This document shows, piece after piece, positions 12,458 to 23,417 of a stretch of DNA of 64,000 bases. Position 1 is the stretch's first letter. Each line of letters opens with the position of its first letter. Location of the stretch: NCBI GenBank assembly GCA_018398585.1, contig JAGTTD010000001.1, positions 29,953,438 to 30,017,437 on the forward strand, in the 5' to 3' direction. The notes under the pieces were generated by a model that had not been told where the DNA came from, did not search any database, and worked only from the letters and a program-made list of their open reading frames with translations. The position numbers and the translations under genes are program-made. Source of the DNA: Simmondsia chinensis (taxonomy: Eukaryota > Streptophyta > Magnoliopsida > Caryophyllales > Simmondsiaceae).

Positions 12458-12893
12458 TTATTTGATTCAAGATCAATCTTGGAACATAACCTAGGAGAGA
12501 GAGTATAAGATGAGAAAGAATTGAGATTAAGATGAGAAATAGAAAGAATAGAGATGAGAAGTAGAGAGAATTTCATATAAGAGAAGAAGATTGTTATCAA
12601 TATCATTCAATGAATCTCATTACAAGATTAACCCAACTACTTATACTGACTACTTACCTATGTCGGTTACAAGAAAAATACCTACAAGTACAATTCACCT
12701 AGGCAATCCAAGAACAATAACCTAACTACCTAACCAACACTTAACCGACCTTCCCTTCTTCACATACAAGCTAACGGCTATAGCACTAAAGGAAGTACTA
12801 AATTGACTCATACTAATGACTTATACTATTTTATTACAACCAATGAATTATTAATACTTAACCCAATATATCCAATATACTAAGATTAGGACA
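12458..12893 (-). repeat. Right (5') LTR of the LARD-like element
   Basis: 436 bp, ending CA at 12893. The sequence just left (ctctgatatcaatta, 12446-12460) is a mutated complement of the initiator-Met tRNA primer binding site, which fixes minus orientation. The first bases (TTATTTGATTC) are mutated from the TGTTATGATTC of the left LTR. Confidence 0.8.
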
Positions 12894-12898
12894 TAGCG

Positions 12899-15420
12899 GT
12901 GAGGGACACCTGGGCTTTAGGCCAGAAGAGTTTAGATGCTAATCCTGAGTGTATGGCTCTTTCGGCGAAGGAGCCCCGTTTATCTCAAGAGTACTCATGT
13001 TTGTGTAGGGATGAGGATGCTGTCTATTGTCAAAAGTCTCCCGTTCAATGGCTCTCTTTAAGAGATCAGGGTACCCTATTCTTCCATTAAGCATGTTGTT
13101 CATCAGTAGGCTAGGAACCAAATTTCTTCCATTGCTGGTTCTAATGGTTCGAGGACCTATGATGAGGGAGAGATCTCGAGAGTAGGGGTTTCTTACTTTA
13201 AAGAGTTGTTAACTGAGCCAAGTGGCCCGCTATGTGAGGACATTTCGGGCCTTTTCAGGCTCGCTTATCTGAGGATTAGGCTAGACCATTGACTCTTCCT
13301 ATTTCTGATGCTCAGGTGAGAGACGCTCTTTTCTCGACTGGAGATGATAGCGCTCCAGGCCCTGATGGATGTTGTAGGCTGTGATGTGGCGAGAGCAATT
13401 TTCCCTTTCTTCCTGTCAGGGCGCATGCTTGGTGTCCTGAACACTACCCGTATCAGTCTTATTCCTAAGGTGGAGAATCCCTCCACCTTTGCTAACTATT
13501 GCCTTATCTCCAGTCGTAATTCATCTATAAGTGTATCACTAAGATCATTGTAGACAAGCTCAAAGGGGTTCTTCCGTTTCTGATTGATGACTCACAGTCT
13601 GCCTTCGTTCCTGGGAGGAAGATTTTAGATAGTTTTTTTCTTGATCAAGAGCTTATGCATGATAATCATTGTCAGGTGTCACCTCAATGTGCCCTAAAGG
13701 TTGATATTCATAAGGCTTTTGACATAATGTGGTGGGATTTCATTCTGTCTGCTATGCACTACATGGGTGTCCAGGAGGTTATGATTGGCTGGGTACGGGA
13801 GTGCCTTTCCACCGCTCTATTCTCTGTCGCCATTAATGGCGAGCTCCAGGGGTTTTTTGGAACTCGTTAGGGTGTTCATCAGGGGATTCCTCTTTGTCCC
13901 CCTACCTGTTCGTTATATCTATGAAGGGATTGTGGGACTTGCTCCATAATGCCATTTCTGATCAACGGTTTTCTTTTCATCCTCACTACTATAGTACTTG
14001 GCTCATTGACTTATGCTTTGCTGATGATTTAATGAATTTTAGTTAGGCTGATGTAGTCAATGTTTTGGTTGTCGGGGAGACTTTGGATCTCTTTGCTGCT
14101 CTTTCGGGGCTCTCCTCAAATGCAGTGAAGAGCACCGTTTTCATCACAGGGGTAGATTCTGAAACTCAGCAATATATTTTAGACATTCTTGTGTTTAGAT
14201 TGGGTAGTGTCTAGTCAGGTATCTGGGGGTGCCGGCTATCACATCGAAGCTTCGGCTCATTGACTGTAAGCCTCTTCTGGAATGCATCTTGACTCACATT
14301 TGGATATTGACTTCTCGGGCTTTTTCTTATGCTGGTCTTTTGCAGATAACTCGGTCGGTGTTGTTCTCTATTTAATTCTATTGGTCGTCCATCTTAATTG
14401 TCCCTTAGCCGATGATCAAGAAGAGAGAGTCGACGCTTACTGCCTTTCTATGGAGAGACACATCTCTGGGCCAGAGGGAGCGAAGGTTACCTGGAGGCAT
14501 CTTTCTTACCCTCATAAAGAGGGCGGTCTCTAGATTCGCTGTGTAACTGAGTGGAACCAGGCTTCGATCATGAAGCATATCTGGGTTCTGCCCACTGATC
14601 GCACTTCCGTTTGGCCTCAGTGGATTCATCAAAACCGACTCCAGGTGAAGAGCTTTTGGGAGGTTCGGGTGACTAGCTTGATTTCCTGGTCTTGGAGAAG
14701 TAGCCTTAGTGGTTCGGCCTTTATGTTCTGGGGCATTCAGACACATCATTGGGGATGGGCGCGACACTATGCTTTGAGCTAATTATTGGCTGCCTTGTGG
14801 TTGTCTTCAGGATCGATTTTTAACCCGCCTTTTGACCTCTACTGGTCATCTTTGGGGCTCTCGTGTTTCTGATATCATTGAGGGTGATAAGTGGAGGTTC
14901 CCATAGGAGAGGGTTGACCTGCAACCTTTCTAGGCTATTGTTGATTTCAGACCCCATCCAAGTGTAGCTGACCATGTTAGGCGAATGGTTGACCACTCAG
15001 GGTTATTCACCACCAAATCGGCGTGGGAGATGATCCATAGCAGAAGGGAGGAGGACTCCGTCCATCATCTCCTTTGGTTTCCATTACACATTCCGAGGCA
15101 TTCCGTCCTTCTCTGGCTTGCCTCCTGTGAGCGACTTTGGACAAAAGACAAACTTTTAAGACATCGGGTTTAGGAAGTTCAGGTGTCATGCGTGTTGTGT
15201 CTGCTGGTGAGTCGCACAGTCATCTCTTCTTCGCCTGCACCTCAGCTTCTGTTTGGACTAGGGTGTCATCGCGCACATCCTTCACTTGGCCCACACTTCT
15301 TTGGCATGAGCTCATGACTTGGGCTGCTAGGTTGCTTTGTGGACGCGGGGTTGAACACATACTAGCCCACCTTATCTCTCTGCAATGATCTATGTCCTCT
15401 ACTATGATCGTAACCTAAGG
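12899..15420 (+). pseudogene. L1 ORF2 reverse transcriptase and zf-RVT region (decayed)
   Basis: Frames in order: 'APGPDG' near 13350, 'SAFVPGRKILDS' near 13600, 'ALKVDIHKAFDIMWWDF' near 13690 (first catalytic Asp), and 'LCFADDLMNF' near 14010-14040 (the FADD box). The zf-RVT-like region 'HSVLLWLASCERLWTKDKL' follows at about 15090-15160. Stops and frame changes occur throughout, so no product is expected. It follows directly from 8812 once the nested element is removed. Confidence 0.8.
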
Positions 15421-15742
15421 ATTCAACGCACTTATTCTAGACCTTTAGTTATGATTGAGGAAATTACTGGATTGGTCCACATCATCTCACTACCATACTT
15501 AGCTTCTGTAAGGGTGGAGGATCAAGCATTAGTTTAGTTTGTCCTTTTGGCTTTTGTTAGCTTTTGCTTTGTTGGCCATGTTTGACTTCTGTTGCTTTAT
15601 TAGCTTGTTGTTTCTATTGTCTTTGACATTTAAGACTTTGATGTAGGCTATTGGCCATGACTTAGTGAATGCCCCTCGTAGACCTATAAATATATAGTTA
15701 CCCCATATATGGTACATCTCACTGACTTACCAAAAAAAATTA

Positions 15743-15755
15743 TTTGGCCTCGACA
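15743..15755. repeat. Target site duplication (right) of the L1 LINE
   Basis: TTTGGCCTCGACA, an exact copy of 5576-5588, directly after the A-rich L1 tail. Confidence 0.85.
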
Positions 15756-17278
15756 CATATTTCACATTTTTCAGGTTCGGTTAGATCACAATCAAGAACT
15801 AAACTCATTTGTTTAAGTTTCATAACCGAGTTGTAATTTGCATGTCCAAGCCTAGCATGCCAAAGATCTAAGGATTCAATAAAATAAGCAGAACTCGAGC
15901 CAATTTATTGATGTCATTCAAAACATCATGAACAAACAAACCACCAGTACAAAACCATTCCCTAAAAAGTTAGTGTTCTTAGTAAGGATGACCTTATCAG
16001 ATTCAAAAGTAAAAGTAAAACCAGCTTTATTCAACACGGCACCAGAGACTAGAATCCTATACAGATAAGGAACATGCAGTACCTTTTGCAAACATAGAGT
16101 TTTTCTAGAGTTGAGTTTTAGAAGGACCTTGACCTTATCGTTGATAGGGATTGAACATGAATTGCCCATATACACCTTCTCCCCATCAGTTTCTCATATT
16201 CATGGAACTGGCCCTTATTGGTGCAAATTTGCCATGTGGCAACAATATCTACAACCAAGTTCCCAGCCATATTCATCTAAGAGATCATGACGGCAACAAA
16301 CATGTCCCCTTTCTCATTAAGATTAGCCTAGGGCCTATGTTCTATGTGCTTTCCAGGTCCGAATCCCTTCCTACAGTTCCTTGGGGTCTAGCTACTCTTG
16401 CCACAAGTCTAGCATGTTCCCTCGGTCCTCTTTTGGCCTTCATCAGCATTGGTCATTGGCCTTTTTCCTCGAGATTGGTTTTTCTTGTTGCTAGATCAGT
16501 CCTCTCAAGCATTAGATTTGTCCTTGCTCCAAGGCTTCTTGAACTTGCCATTCTTTCCAGCGTTTCGCGATTCCACAAGGTTAGATGCCAAGAAGGAGTG
16601 CTCAGAGGACTTCCTCTTAGCTTGTTTACAGTTCTTATCTTCCAAATTAATATGAGATTAGTTTCTGCAACACAATTTCCTTCTTTTTATGCTTCAGTGA
16701 AGCCTCGTAATTCTCTTAAGAGAGAGGCAGTTTCTCAATTAGGCAGGCAGCTTGAAACTTTTCACAAAACTTCATGCCCTCATTTAGTATAATAGTGCAT
16801 AAAGTTTTGTATTCATGGATTTGGTCAAGAATAGGTTTTTCACCAACCATGGTAAAAGCAAACCACCTACTGCATACATACTTTTTGGTCGCACTATCAT
16901 TTGACCCATACATATTTAGCAACACTTCCCATATTTCTTTAGCGGTTTTCATATTACTATGGATTTGATAAAGAGGCGGTGTCATGTAATGGAGAATCAT
17001 TCACCTACGAGTATGGTTGTCTTTCTCGATGTCCTTATTGGACCTCGGTGAGGCTCTATCATTAAACAGAGTATAATGAACCTCTATTTGGCCTAAAAGA
17101 AGTCCATCTTATTAGTCCACATCTTGTTTTTCTTCCTGTCCAAGGGCTCTGTTTAAAGATATATGGAATAATAATGCCCGCTTGAGTCATATTATGATTA
17201 CTCATTAAAATAAACAACTTAGATTGTTGTAGAAATAGGTGCATAAGTAATCAAATATAACTCTTATTATAATGGTAT
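15743..17278 (-). pseudogene. Copia-A: gag, zinc-finger region and gag-preintegrase (decayed)
   Basis: Minus strand. The probable gag start is the ATG at 17205. The frame at 16716-17000 matches Copia gag ('KEIWEVLLNMYG'). The frame at 15918-16175 matches the protease to gag-preintegrase part, and 15743-15870 gives the 'LWHARLGHA'-type region and the CxxC of the integrase zinc finger. Stops break it. It joins 4416-5588 once the L1 is removed. Confidence 0.75.
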
Positions 17279-18192
17279 TGAATTTAAGGGTTACAAAACC
17301 AATGACTAAAACGACTCGACAATAAACGACAAAAGGGAAGAACTAACCGATGAAATTGCCGCACAGTGGAGCATCCACTACCTTATAAAGCCCCACAAAG
17401 GCAAAATGGGATGAACAACACTCCAATTCCTAGGATTAACATGGCGCCCACCTCAGCAATGTACTTCGGGTAAAGGGGTTGGAGTACGCCCCAACTTGCT
17501 AAGTAATGGAGAAGAGAAAGATTGTATTTTAGAGAGAGAAACCAAGAAGAAGAAGAAATATTTCTAATATTCTCAGTGTATTTTACACAGCCCTAAGGGG
17601 CGATATTTATAGAGAAAATTCCTTGAAGGTTAAAGAAATAATCGTGACTAAGAATCCAACTTAAATAAGGAAAGTGGAGGATATGGGAGATCCAAAAAAA
17701 TCGGCTTCTATTAGGACCAAAAATAGTTATGGAAAGAACGAAAATCTAAGCAGTCAAAACGTGTACTCAAGCTCGAGCTTGTAGCCTCGAGCCCTGAGAC
17801 TAGTCACCCAACAGCAGCTCGAGTTAGCACCCTTGAGGTCAACTAAGATAGCTTGAGTCAAAGGCCTCGAGCACAACCCAAAGGCAAGAACTCACCTTGA
17901 GTTCTTTTACGACAACTTTAAAAAAAAAAAAAACAAAGGTCATAGAAATAAAAGTCTTAGTTAGAAAAAGATCACACCGCACCTTAACACGCCAACCAGC
18001 AAGGAGAGGCAAAGCAGGGCGCACTCGAGTGTATGTGTCCCACTAAGCCCACTCTAGGCCCAGAAGACTATGCCAAGTACAATGACAATAGGGAATATAA
18101 ACAAGTCTCCCCTCCTCTAGATTTCCTCTACGAGATTAAGGTATTTTAACAAGACATCAAAATTAAAGCACACTACCCTCAAATTCCAACAA
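17279..18192 (-). repeat. Copia LTR shared between two head-to-tail half elements
   Basis: 914 bp, starting TG at 17279 and ending CCAACA at 18192. To its left lies the gag start of Copia-A. To its right lies the polypurine complement attccccacatgg and the 3' end of Copia-B. A TATA box CTATAAATA (minus strand) lies at 17604-17612. No second copy was found in the window, so the ends are set by TG/CA and context. Confidence 0.65.
17604..17612 (-). promoter_or_regulatory. TATA box of the Copia LTR
   Basis: CTATAAATA on the minus strand, about 580 bp into the LTR. This would divide the U3 (to its right) from R-U5 (17279 to about 17575) and start transcription towards the Copia-A gag. Confidence 0.45.
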
Positions 18193-20228
18193 TTCCCCAC
18201 ATGGTTCAATTTTGAAAAAAGAAGGAAAGAAAGAGTATTACTGAGCAATGAGAACCACACTTAATGATGCTAATGTCTTTTGGACTTGAATCAGCACCTA
18301 GTGACTAAGCGTGTCCCATAACCATCTAGCGGTGAGCAAGATCTTGCTACCCCCATACCACCACATTATGCTATGGACAGCATTAAGAACCTTAAGCTCA
18401 ACTCAGTCACCGCAGTATTAACATATCCTAGAGTCACTTATACAGCTACCATGGGATGGGTTCGATAGGCTATCACAAATTTTCCTATCGTTGACTTCGT
18501 TTGACCCATTTAACATCGAGAGTAACTCAACAGACGGGTTTCCCTCGGGATTAGGACACACAAATGAGCTTTATCCCTATTCCCTCTTCTGTTTCATTCA
18601 TAGAATTCCTTGCAAGGCCTTTTGTTAATAGATCTGCCAAATTTTTCACACTCCTACAAACTCGAGTGTTCACATTGTTCGAGATCAAGTATCTCACGAC
18701 ACTATGCCTGAGGCCAATATGTCGTTGCTTGCTGTTATATACCTCACTTTGAGAAACTCCAATGGCTTCTCATGAGTTACAATGTAACGACACAAAAGCC
18801 ACGGGTTTCCCCCACATTGGATGTCTCCCAGGACACTCCTTAGCCATTCAACTTCCAAACCTGCCATCTTAAGCACAATAAATTTGAACTTCATGGTCGA
18901 TTTAGCAATGCAGTTTTGTTTTGAGGATTTCAATGAAGTAGCACAGTTAACAAGCACAAATTCAAAGCCACTAGTAGAATGAATTTCATCAAAATCAGAC
19001 ACCCAATTAGCATTACAATATCCCTCTAACATAATAGGGAATTTCTTATAGTATAAACCCTAATTCATGATTCCCCTAAGATAACTTAACAGCCTTTTAA
19101 ATGTACTCCAGTGCTCATCACTAGGGTTATGGGTGTACCGTCTAAGTCTACTAACGGCGTCAGCAATATTAGGGCGAGTGTAATTCATTACCAACATTGC
19201 ACTACCAATTATCTCAGCATATTTGGCCCATGATGTGTTTCTTCTAAAATGAACACTAGGGTCATATGGAGTTTTGGCAGGTATGTCATCAAAGTGACCA
19301 AACTTCGTTAATATTTTCTCCATGTAAGGGGATTGACTCAAAGCCAAACCCTTAGGTGTACTAGTTATTTTAATCCCATGTATCATATCAGACTCACCTA
19401 CATCTTTCATGTCAAAATATGTGCTCAGGAAAGACTTACTATTATTCACAATATTCACACTCATTCCAAAGATAAGCATGTCATGAACATACAAACAGAT
19501 AATCACACAATGATTATCAATATGCTTTGAATACAGACATGCATCACCACTATTTACAATAGAACCATGCATGACTAAGGTACAATCAAATTTTTGATAC
19601 CATTATTTAGGAGCTTGTTTAAGACACCACAAGGACTTTGCAAATTTGCAAACTTTATACTCCGTTCTATGAACCTCGAACCCTCGAGTTGTTCCATATA
19701 GATTTCCTCCCCAAGGTCACCATTCAAAAAGGCGGTTTTCACGTCCATTGGGTGTAGTACAAGGTTATGAGTGGATGCTAGAGCTATTAGGGCTCTTATT
19801 GTGACAATCTTAGTCACGGGTGAGTATGTATCAAAGAAATTTATTCCTCATTTTTGGGGGTACCCTTTAGCCACCTCCTGGCCTTAAATTTCTCTATGGA
19901 CCCATATCTCTTCAATTGCTTTCTAAACACCCACTTACGCTGTATAGGTTTGCATCCTCTAGTAAGGTGCACTAACACCCAAGTATTATGGCTTATTATA
20001 AAGTCTAGTTAATTCTAATGGCTTCTCTCCAAAAAGGGGCATCCATGGTTCTTATGGCCTCATCATATGTTTTGGAATCTTCCTCTAGGATGAATGCACT
20101 TACAACATGTATATCGAAATCATGATGTTCAGACAAAAAGTAGTTATAAAGTCAGGTCCAAAACTAGTCTTAGTTCGAGCCCTCTTATTTCTTCTGAGTT
20201 CCTAGACCTCGAGTTTAGGGGGCAAGTG
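18193..20228 (-). pseudogene. Copia-B: reverse transcriptase, RNase H and 3' end (decayed)
   Basis: Minus-strand pieces in order: linker 19866-20228, RT start 19575-19817 ('MDVKTAFLNGDLGEEIYMEQ'), RT 19060-19572, RNase H 18694-19032, and the 'NLADLLTKGLAR' terminus near 18600. The RT active box reads YVHDML where YVDDML is usual, so a catalytic Asp is His. Stops and frameshifts occur. The 5' part continues at 32039 beyond Gypsy-1. Confidence 0.8.
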
Positions 20229-20654
20229 TGTTAAGCCTCTAGTTAAACTAGAAGCTAACCTTGTGAAAGAAAGAGTTTAGATGAGAAAAGAAGTGAAGGA
20301 GATGAAAAATTAGAGAGAGAATTAGATGAGAGAGAGAAAATATCTCAAAGAGATTAGGTTGTATTTGATTGAATGATGAATCTTACACTTAAGCCTACTA
20401 CTTATAGAAATCTAGTTACAATGTATCAAGACAAGATCCAACCAACTAACAACTAGCTCAGCCGCAACATTTAACCACCGCTTAACTTACTTAACCGACT
20501 TAACAGACTAATACAAGACTTGGCGCCAAACTATCAATTCAAACCTAACACAGCAAGCGACTAAGACAACAAACCAGCAACTAATCAAAGCAAGCTTCAA
20601 TTGTCAAAAGCTAAACAGCAACCACAAAAGACCTTCTGCAGCACGATCATAACA
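20229..20654 (-). repeat. Gypsy-1 left (3') LTR
   Basis: 426 bp, TGTTAAGCC to ATAACA, the same length as the right LTR. It contains the purine-rich GATGAGAAA/AGAGAGAGAAT block seen in several LTRs here. Confidence 0.9.
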
Positions 20655-20731
20655 TTCCCCTCCTCTTGAAAACATTCTTGTCCTTAAGAATGGAAGTTAG
20701 AAAATTGACTCTTCAAGAGTTGAAGCTCCTC

Positions 20732-21538
20732 CTAAGTCGAAAATTTGTCATCCAGATTGGCCCACTGCACTAGAACCTCTTGTCTAACTCTGTCACCATC
20801 TTTCAACTTGCGAGAAATAAGCACAGCAGCAGGTTCCAGCAAAATAGCTCCATTTGAGGCTGTGTCAGGAGGTTGAATTGAGCTTTCACAACCCCTCTTC
20901 ACCTGTTTCTTGAGGAAGGACACATGAAAAACAGGATGAATACAAGAATTAGGTGGTAAGTCAACTTGTAAGCTACTTTGCCAATCTTTTCCAAGATCTT
21001 GTATGGTCCACAGAACCTAGCGCACAACTTCAATTTCCTCCTCACAGCCATGGTTGATTGTCTGTAAGGCTATAACTTCATATAGACCATGACTCCAACT
21101 TCAAAATTTATGTCCACACGCTTCCTATTTGCATAAAACTTCTTTCTAGCTTGTGCTTGATGGAGATTGTCCTTCAACACTTGCATCAATTGCCTCCTCT
21201 ACTAAAGTAAATCAGCCACTTCAGGTACAGTTCACACAATGCCTTGCAAAATCCATGGTGTTGGGGGATCATAGCCATAGAGAGTTTTGAATGGAATAGT
21301 TCCAATGGAAGCATGAGCATGAGAATTGTACCAATGCTCCGCCAAAGATAGCCACTTACTCCACACCTTGGGATGACTGAACACCATACTCCTAAGGTAT
21401 TGCTCAATGCATTGGTTGACTATTTTATTTTGTCCATCAGTTTGGGGATGGTATGATGAACTAAGAGCCAAGGTGTTTCCCATAAAGTTCAACAATTCTT
21501 TCCAGAAATGGCTAGTAAAGATCCTGTCACGATCTGAT
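20732..21538 (-). pseudogene. Gypsy-1 integrase C-terminus and chromodomain-like end
   Basis: The minus-strand frame at 21232-21495 holds the third part of the integrase core ('SSYHPQTDGQNKIVNQ'), where the catalytic Glu of the DDE triad is Lys (codon at 21424-21426). The frame at 20732-20923 ends in 'VLVQWANLDDKFST', a chromodomain-type strand, followed by a stop. Gypsy-2 cuts in at 21539 within the 'VSDRD' motif of the second catalytic Asp, and the rest continues from 27454. Confidence 0.75.
21534..21538. repeat. Gypsy-2 target site duplication (left), CTGAT
   Basis: CTGAT here and at 27454-27458. Removing Gypsy-2 and one copy restores alignment to the same integrase position of Gypsy-3 (around 52895-52910), an independent check on the insertion site. 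Confidence 0.85.
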
Positions 21539-22124
21539 TGTCATGGTCATGACACTATCAGTTTTCCTTTACTTTGTCTAGATAATAGCAGGTGTCAAGG
21601 TGCCGTGTCAGTCGCTGCCTAGTTCGAGCCCCAGGCTTGTCAAGGTCTTCTCCAATTCGTTGCCTAGTTCGCGCCCAGGCTTGTCAAGCCCGTGTCCAGG
21701 GTCGCGCCCCAGCCCGTGTCTGTGCTGAGTCCCCAGCTTCCCTTTCCAGTACCGTACCGCGCCTGAGCTCCTCATGACCATTGCAGGCCCGCTCCTAAAA
21801 CTAGCCGTTAGGGAATATTCTCAAGATATTATTCTAGATTTATTTGATGTATTTTATATTTTAAATATTATTTCTTAGTAATTCTTGTAATTCTATAAAT
21901 AGGTATTTTGTAATTCATTTTGTAATCAATAATGCAATTAATGAAATATCTCTTTCATTTTCTCATCTAATTCTCTCAATTCTCATCTTACTCTACTTCT
22001 CTCTCATCTTATTCTAATTCTTTCTCTCATCTAAACTCTACTTCTTCTTCTTTTCTCACCTAAGCTCTTTTCATTTGGGCCCAAGTTTTGAACTTTGGCC
22101 GTCACATTCGCAAGGTTGTGACAA
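21539..22124 (+). repeat. Gypsy-2 5' LTR
   Basis: Starts TGTCATGG, ends GTGACAA (the last A could belong to either side), directly before the primer binding site. Its 3' part is rich in TCTCATCT repeats, the complement of the purine-rich block in the minus-strand LTRs nearby. Confidence 0.88.
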
Positions 22125-22126
22125 AT

Positions 22127-22140
22127 TGGTATCAAAGCAC
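22127..22140 (+). other. Gypsy-2 primer binding site
   Basis: TGGTATCAAAGCAC matches the complement of the initiator-Met tRNA 3' end (TGGTATCAGAGC) with one change. It lies 2-3 bases after the LTR. Confidence 0.8.
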
Positions 22141-22191
22141 GTTCCGATAACGAAACTGGCGATTACAAGAAACAATCGAGCTTCCAACAAC

Positions 22192-23411
22192 ATGTCTTCA
22201 TCTAAGGAGACTTCAGGTTCACAAGAACGAATTATGGCTATTGAAAGGAGATTGGATAAGCTTGACACGTTGGTCCGAGACCAAAACGTGGTGAGCGACG
22301 GTTTGAAGTCCTTAGTGGACAACTTGACCAATGAAGTCACGGGCATTGGACGCAGCCAACATGGGTTCGAAGCTTCAATGGCATCCTTGGCTGAGACCAT
22401 GAACCGAATATTGATGAACCAAGAGAAACGACCCGAAAGCGTTCCTGTGGCAGCACCCGAAGTTGCAACGCATGGTGAGCAAGTTGGATCGGGTAACTAT
22501 ATGCATGTAGGGGGTTTGGAAATTCTACCACCACCACCCCCACCACCTCCTGTCCGTGTCCCTGAGCAAAGAGAAGTAAGGCATCAACCGAGATCCGAAG
22601 ATGGGGAACACAGCCGCAATGACTATAGCACTCGTTCGTGGTCCTCCCATCACAACCCAAAGATTGATCTCCCAACCTTCAATGGTAAGAATTCTAGAGT
22701 TTGGATACGTAAATGTTTAAATACTTTCGTTGGTACCAAACTCCGATTGATGAATGGGTCAATATTGCCTCGTCACACTTACATGAGTATGAGGACATTT
22801 GGTTCCATGCTCTAGAACTAAGCAACTCGGTTATGACTTGGCAATTTTTTATAGACGAATTATGTAAAAAGTTTGGGGATAAGTCTTTACATGGTGTGGT
22901 TGAACAATTTAATAAAACTGCCCAAATCGGTACCTTGGAGGAGTATGAGGTCCGTTTTGAGGAATTACGAAGTTGGATGATGATTTATCATCACAACCTA
23001 AGTGAATCCTATTTTGTCTCGAGTTTTATTGGGGGTCTAAAGCCCACAATCCGGGCTGCTGTTAAGGCCAACCGTCCTTCCGATATGAATTCCGCCATTG
23101 AGCAAGCAAAACTCCAAGAAATCACTATATCGGAGATTAGGGGTGCCACGATTACCAGACCCACATACAAACAGCAACCGTATGGGACCAGATTTGGGTC
23201 CTCATTCGAGTCGTGCCCAGCCGCGCCCGTCCAGTCCAGCACCCAGGCCCCTACTGGCGCGCCCCAGTCCGTGCCTTCGAAGCCAGCGGCTAGCACCTCG
23301 GCAGCGCCCAACATGCCTAAGCGAGACCCGGGACAGTGCTATCGTTGTCATGAACAATATTTTCCAGGCCATGTATGCAAAAACAAACAGCTCCAAAGCA
23401 TGGAAGGCTAA
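22192..23411 (+). pseudogene. Gypsy-2 gag (frameshifted)
   Basis: The start ATG at 22192 opens a frame with a coiled-coil-like N-terminus and a proline-rich tract near 22530. A lost base in a T run near 22712 shifts the frame, and the capsid-like region continues at 22713-23411. It ends with a zinc knuckle 'CYRCHEQYFPGHVC' near 23338-23380. A TAA at 23409-23411 then separates gag from pol, which are in the same frame, so the original was probably one polyprotein. Confidence 0.85.
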
Positions 23412-23417
23412 GAGGAA

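Larger units (their letters stand above)
8813..12893 (-). mobile_element. Non-autonomous LTR retroelement (LARD-like) nested in L1
   Basis: A 4081-bp element with LTRs at 8813-9222 and 12458-12893. A primer-binding-site-like string lies just inside the right LTR, and a polypurine tract (as pyrimidines) at 9223-9240, giving minus orientation. The 5-bp target duplication is TAGCA (8808-8812) / TAGCG (12894-12898), and the L1 frame resumes across it. Minus-strand frames show a possible degenerate gag zinc knuckle but no protease, reverse transcriptase or integrase. LTR sequence resembles those of Gypsy-1 and Gypsy-3, its likely helpers. Confidence 0.8.
5589..15742 (+). mobile_element. Full-length L1-type LINE, split by a nested LTR element
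   Basis: The element begins with a G run and a GC-rich leader, then ORF1 (DUF4283-like gag), ORF2 endonuclease, reverse transcriptase and a C-terminal zf-RVT-like region, and ends in a short A-rich tail at 15731-15742. It is bounded by an exact 13-bp target duplication. Without the nested element at 8813-12893 (plus its 5-bp duplication) it is about 6.1 kb, the usual full length for plant L1. Many stops and frameshifts make it dead. It inserted into Copia-A in the opposite orientation. Confidence 0.85.
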
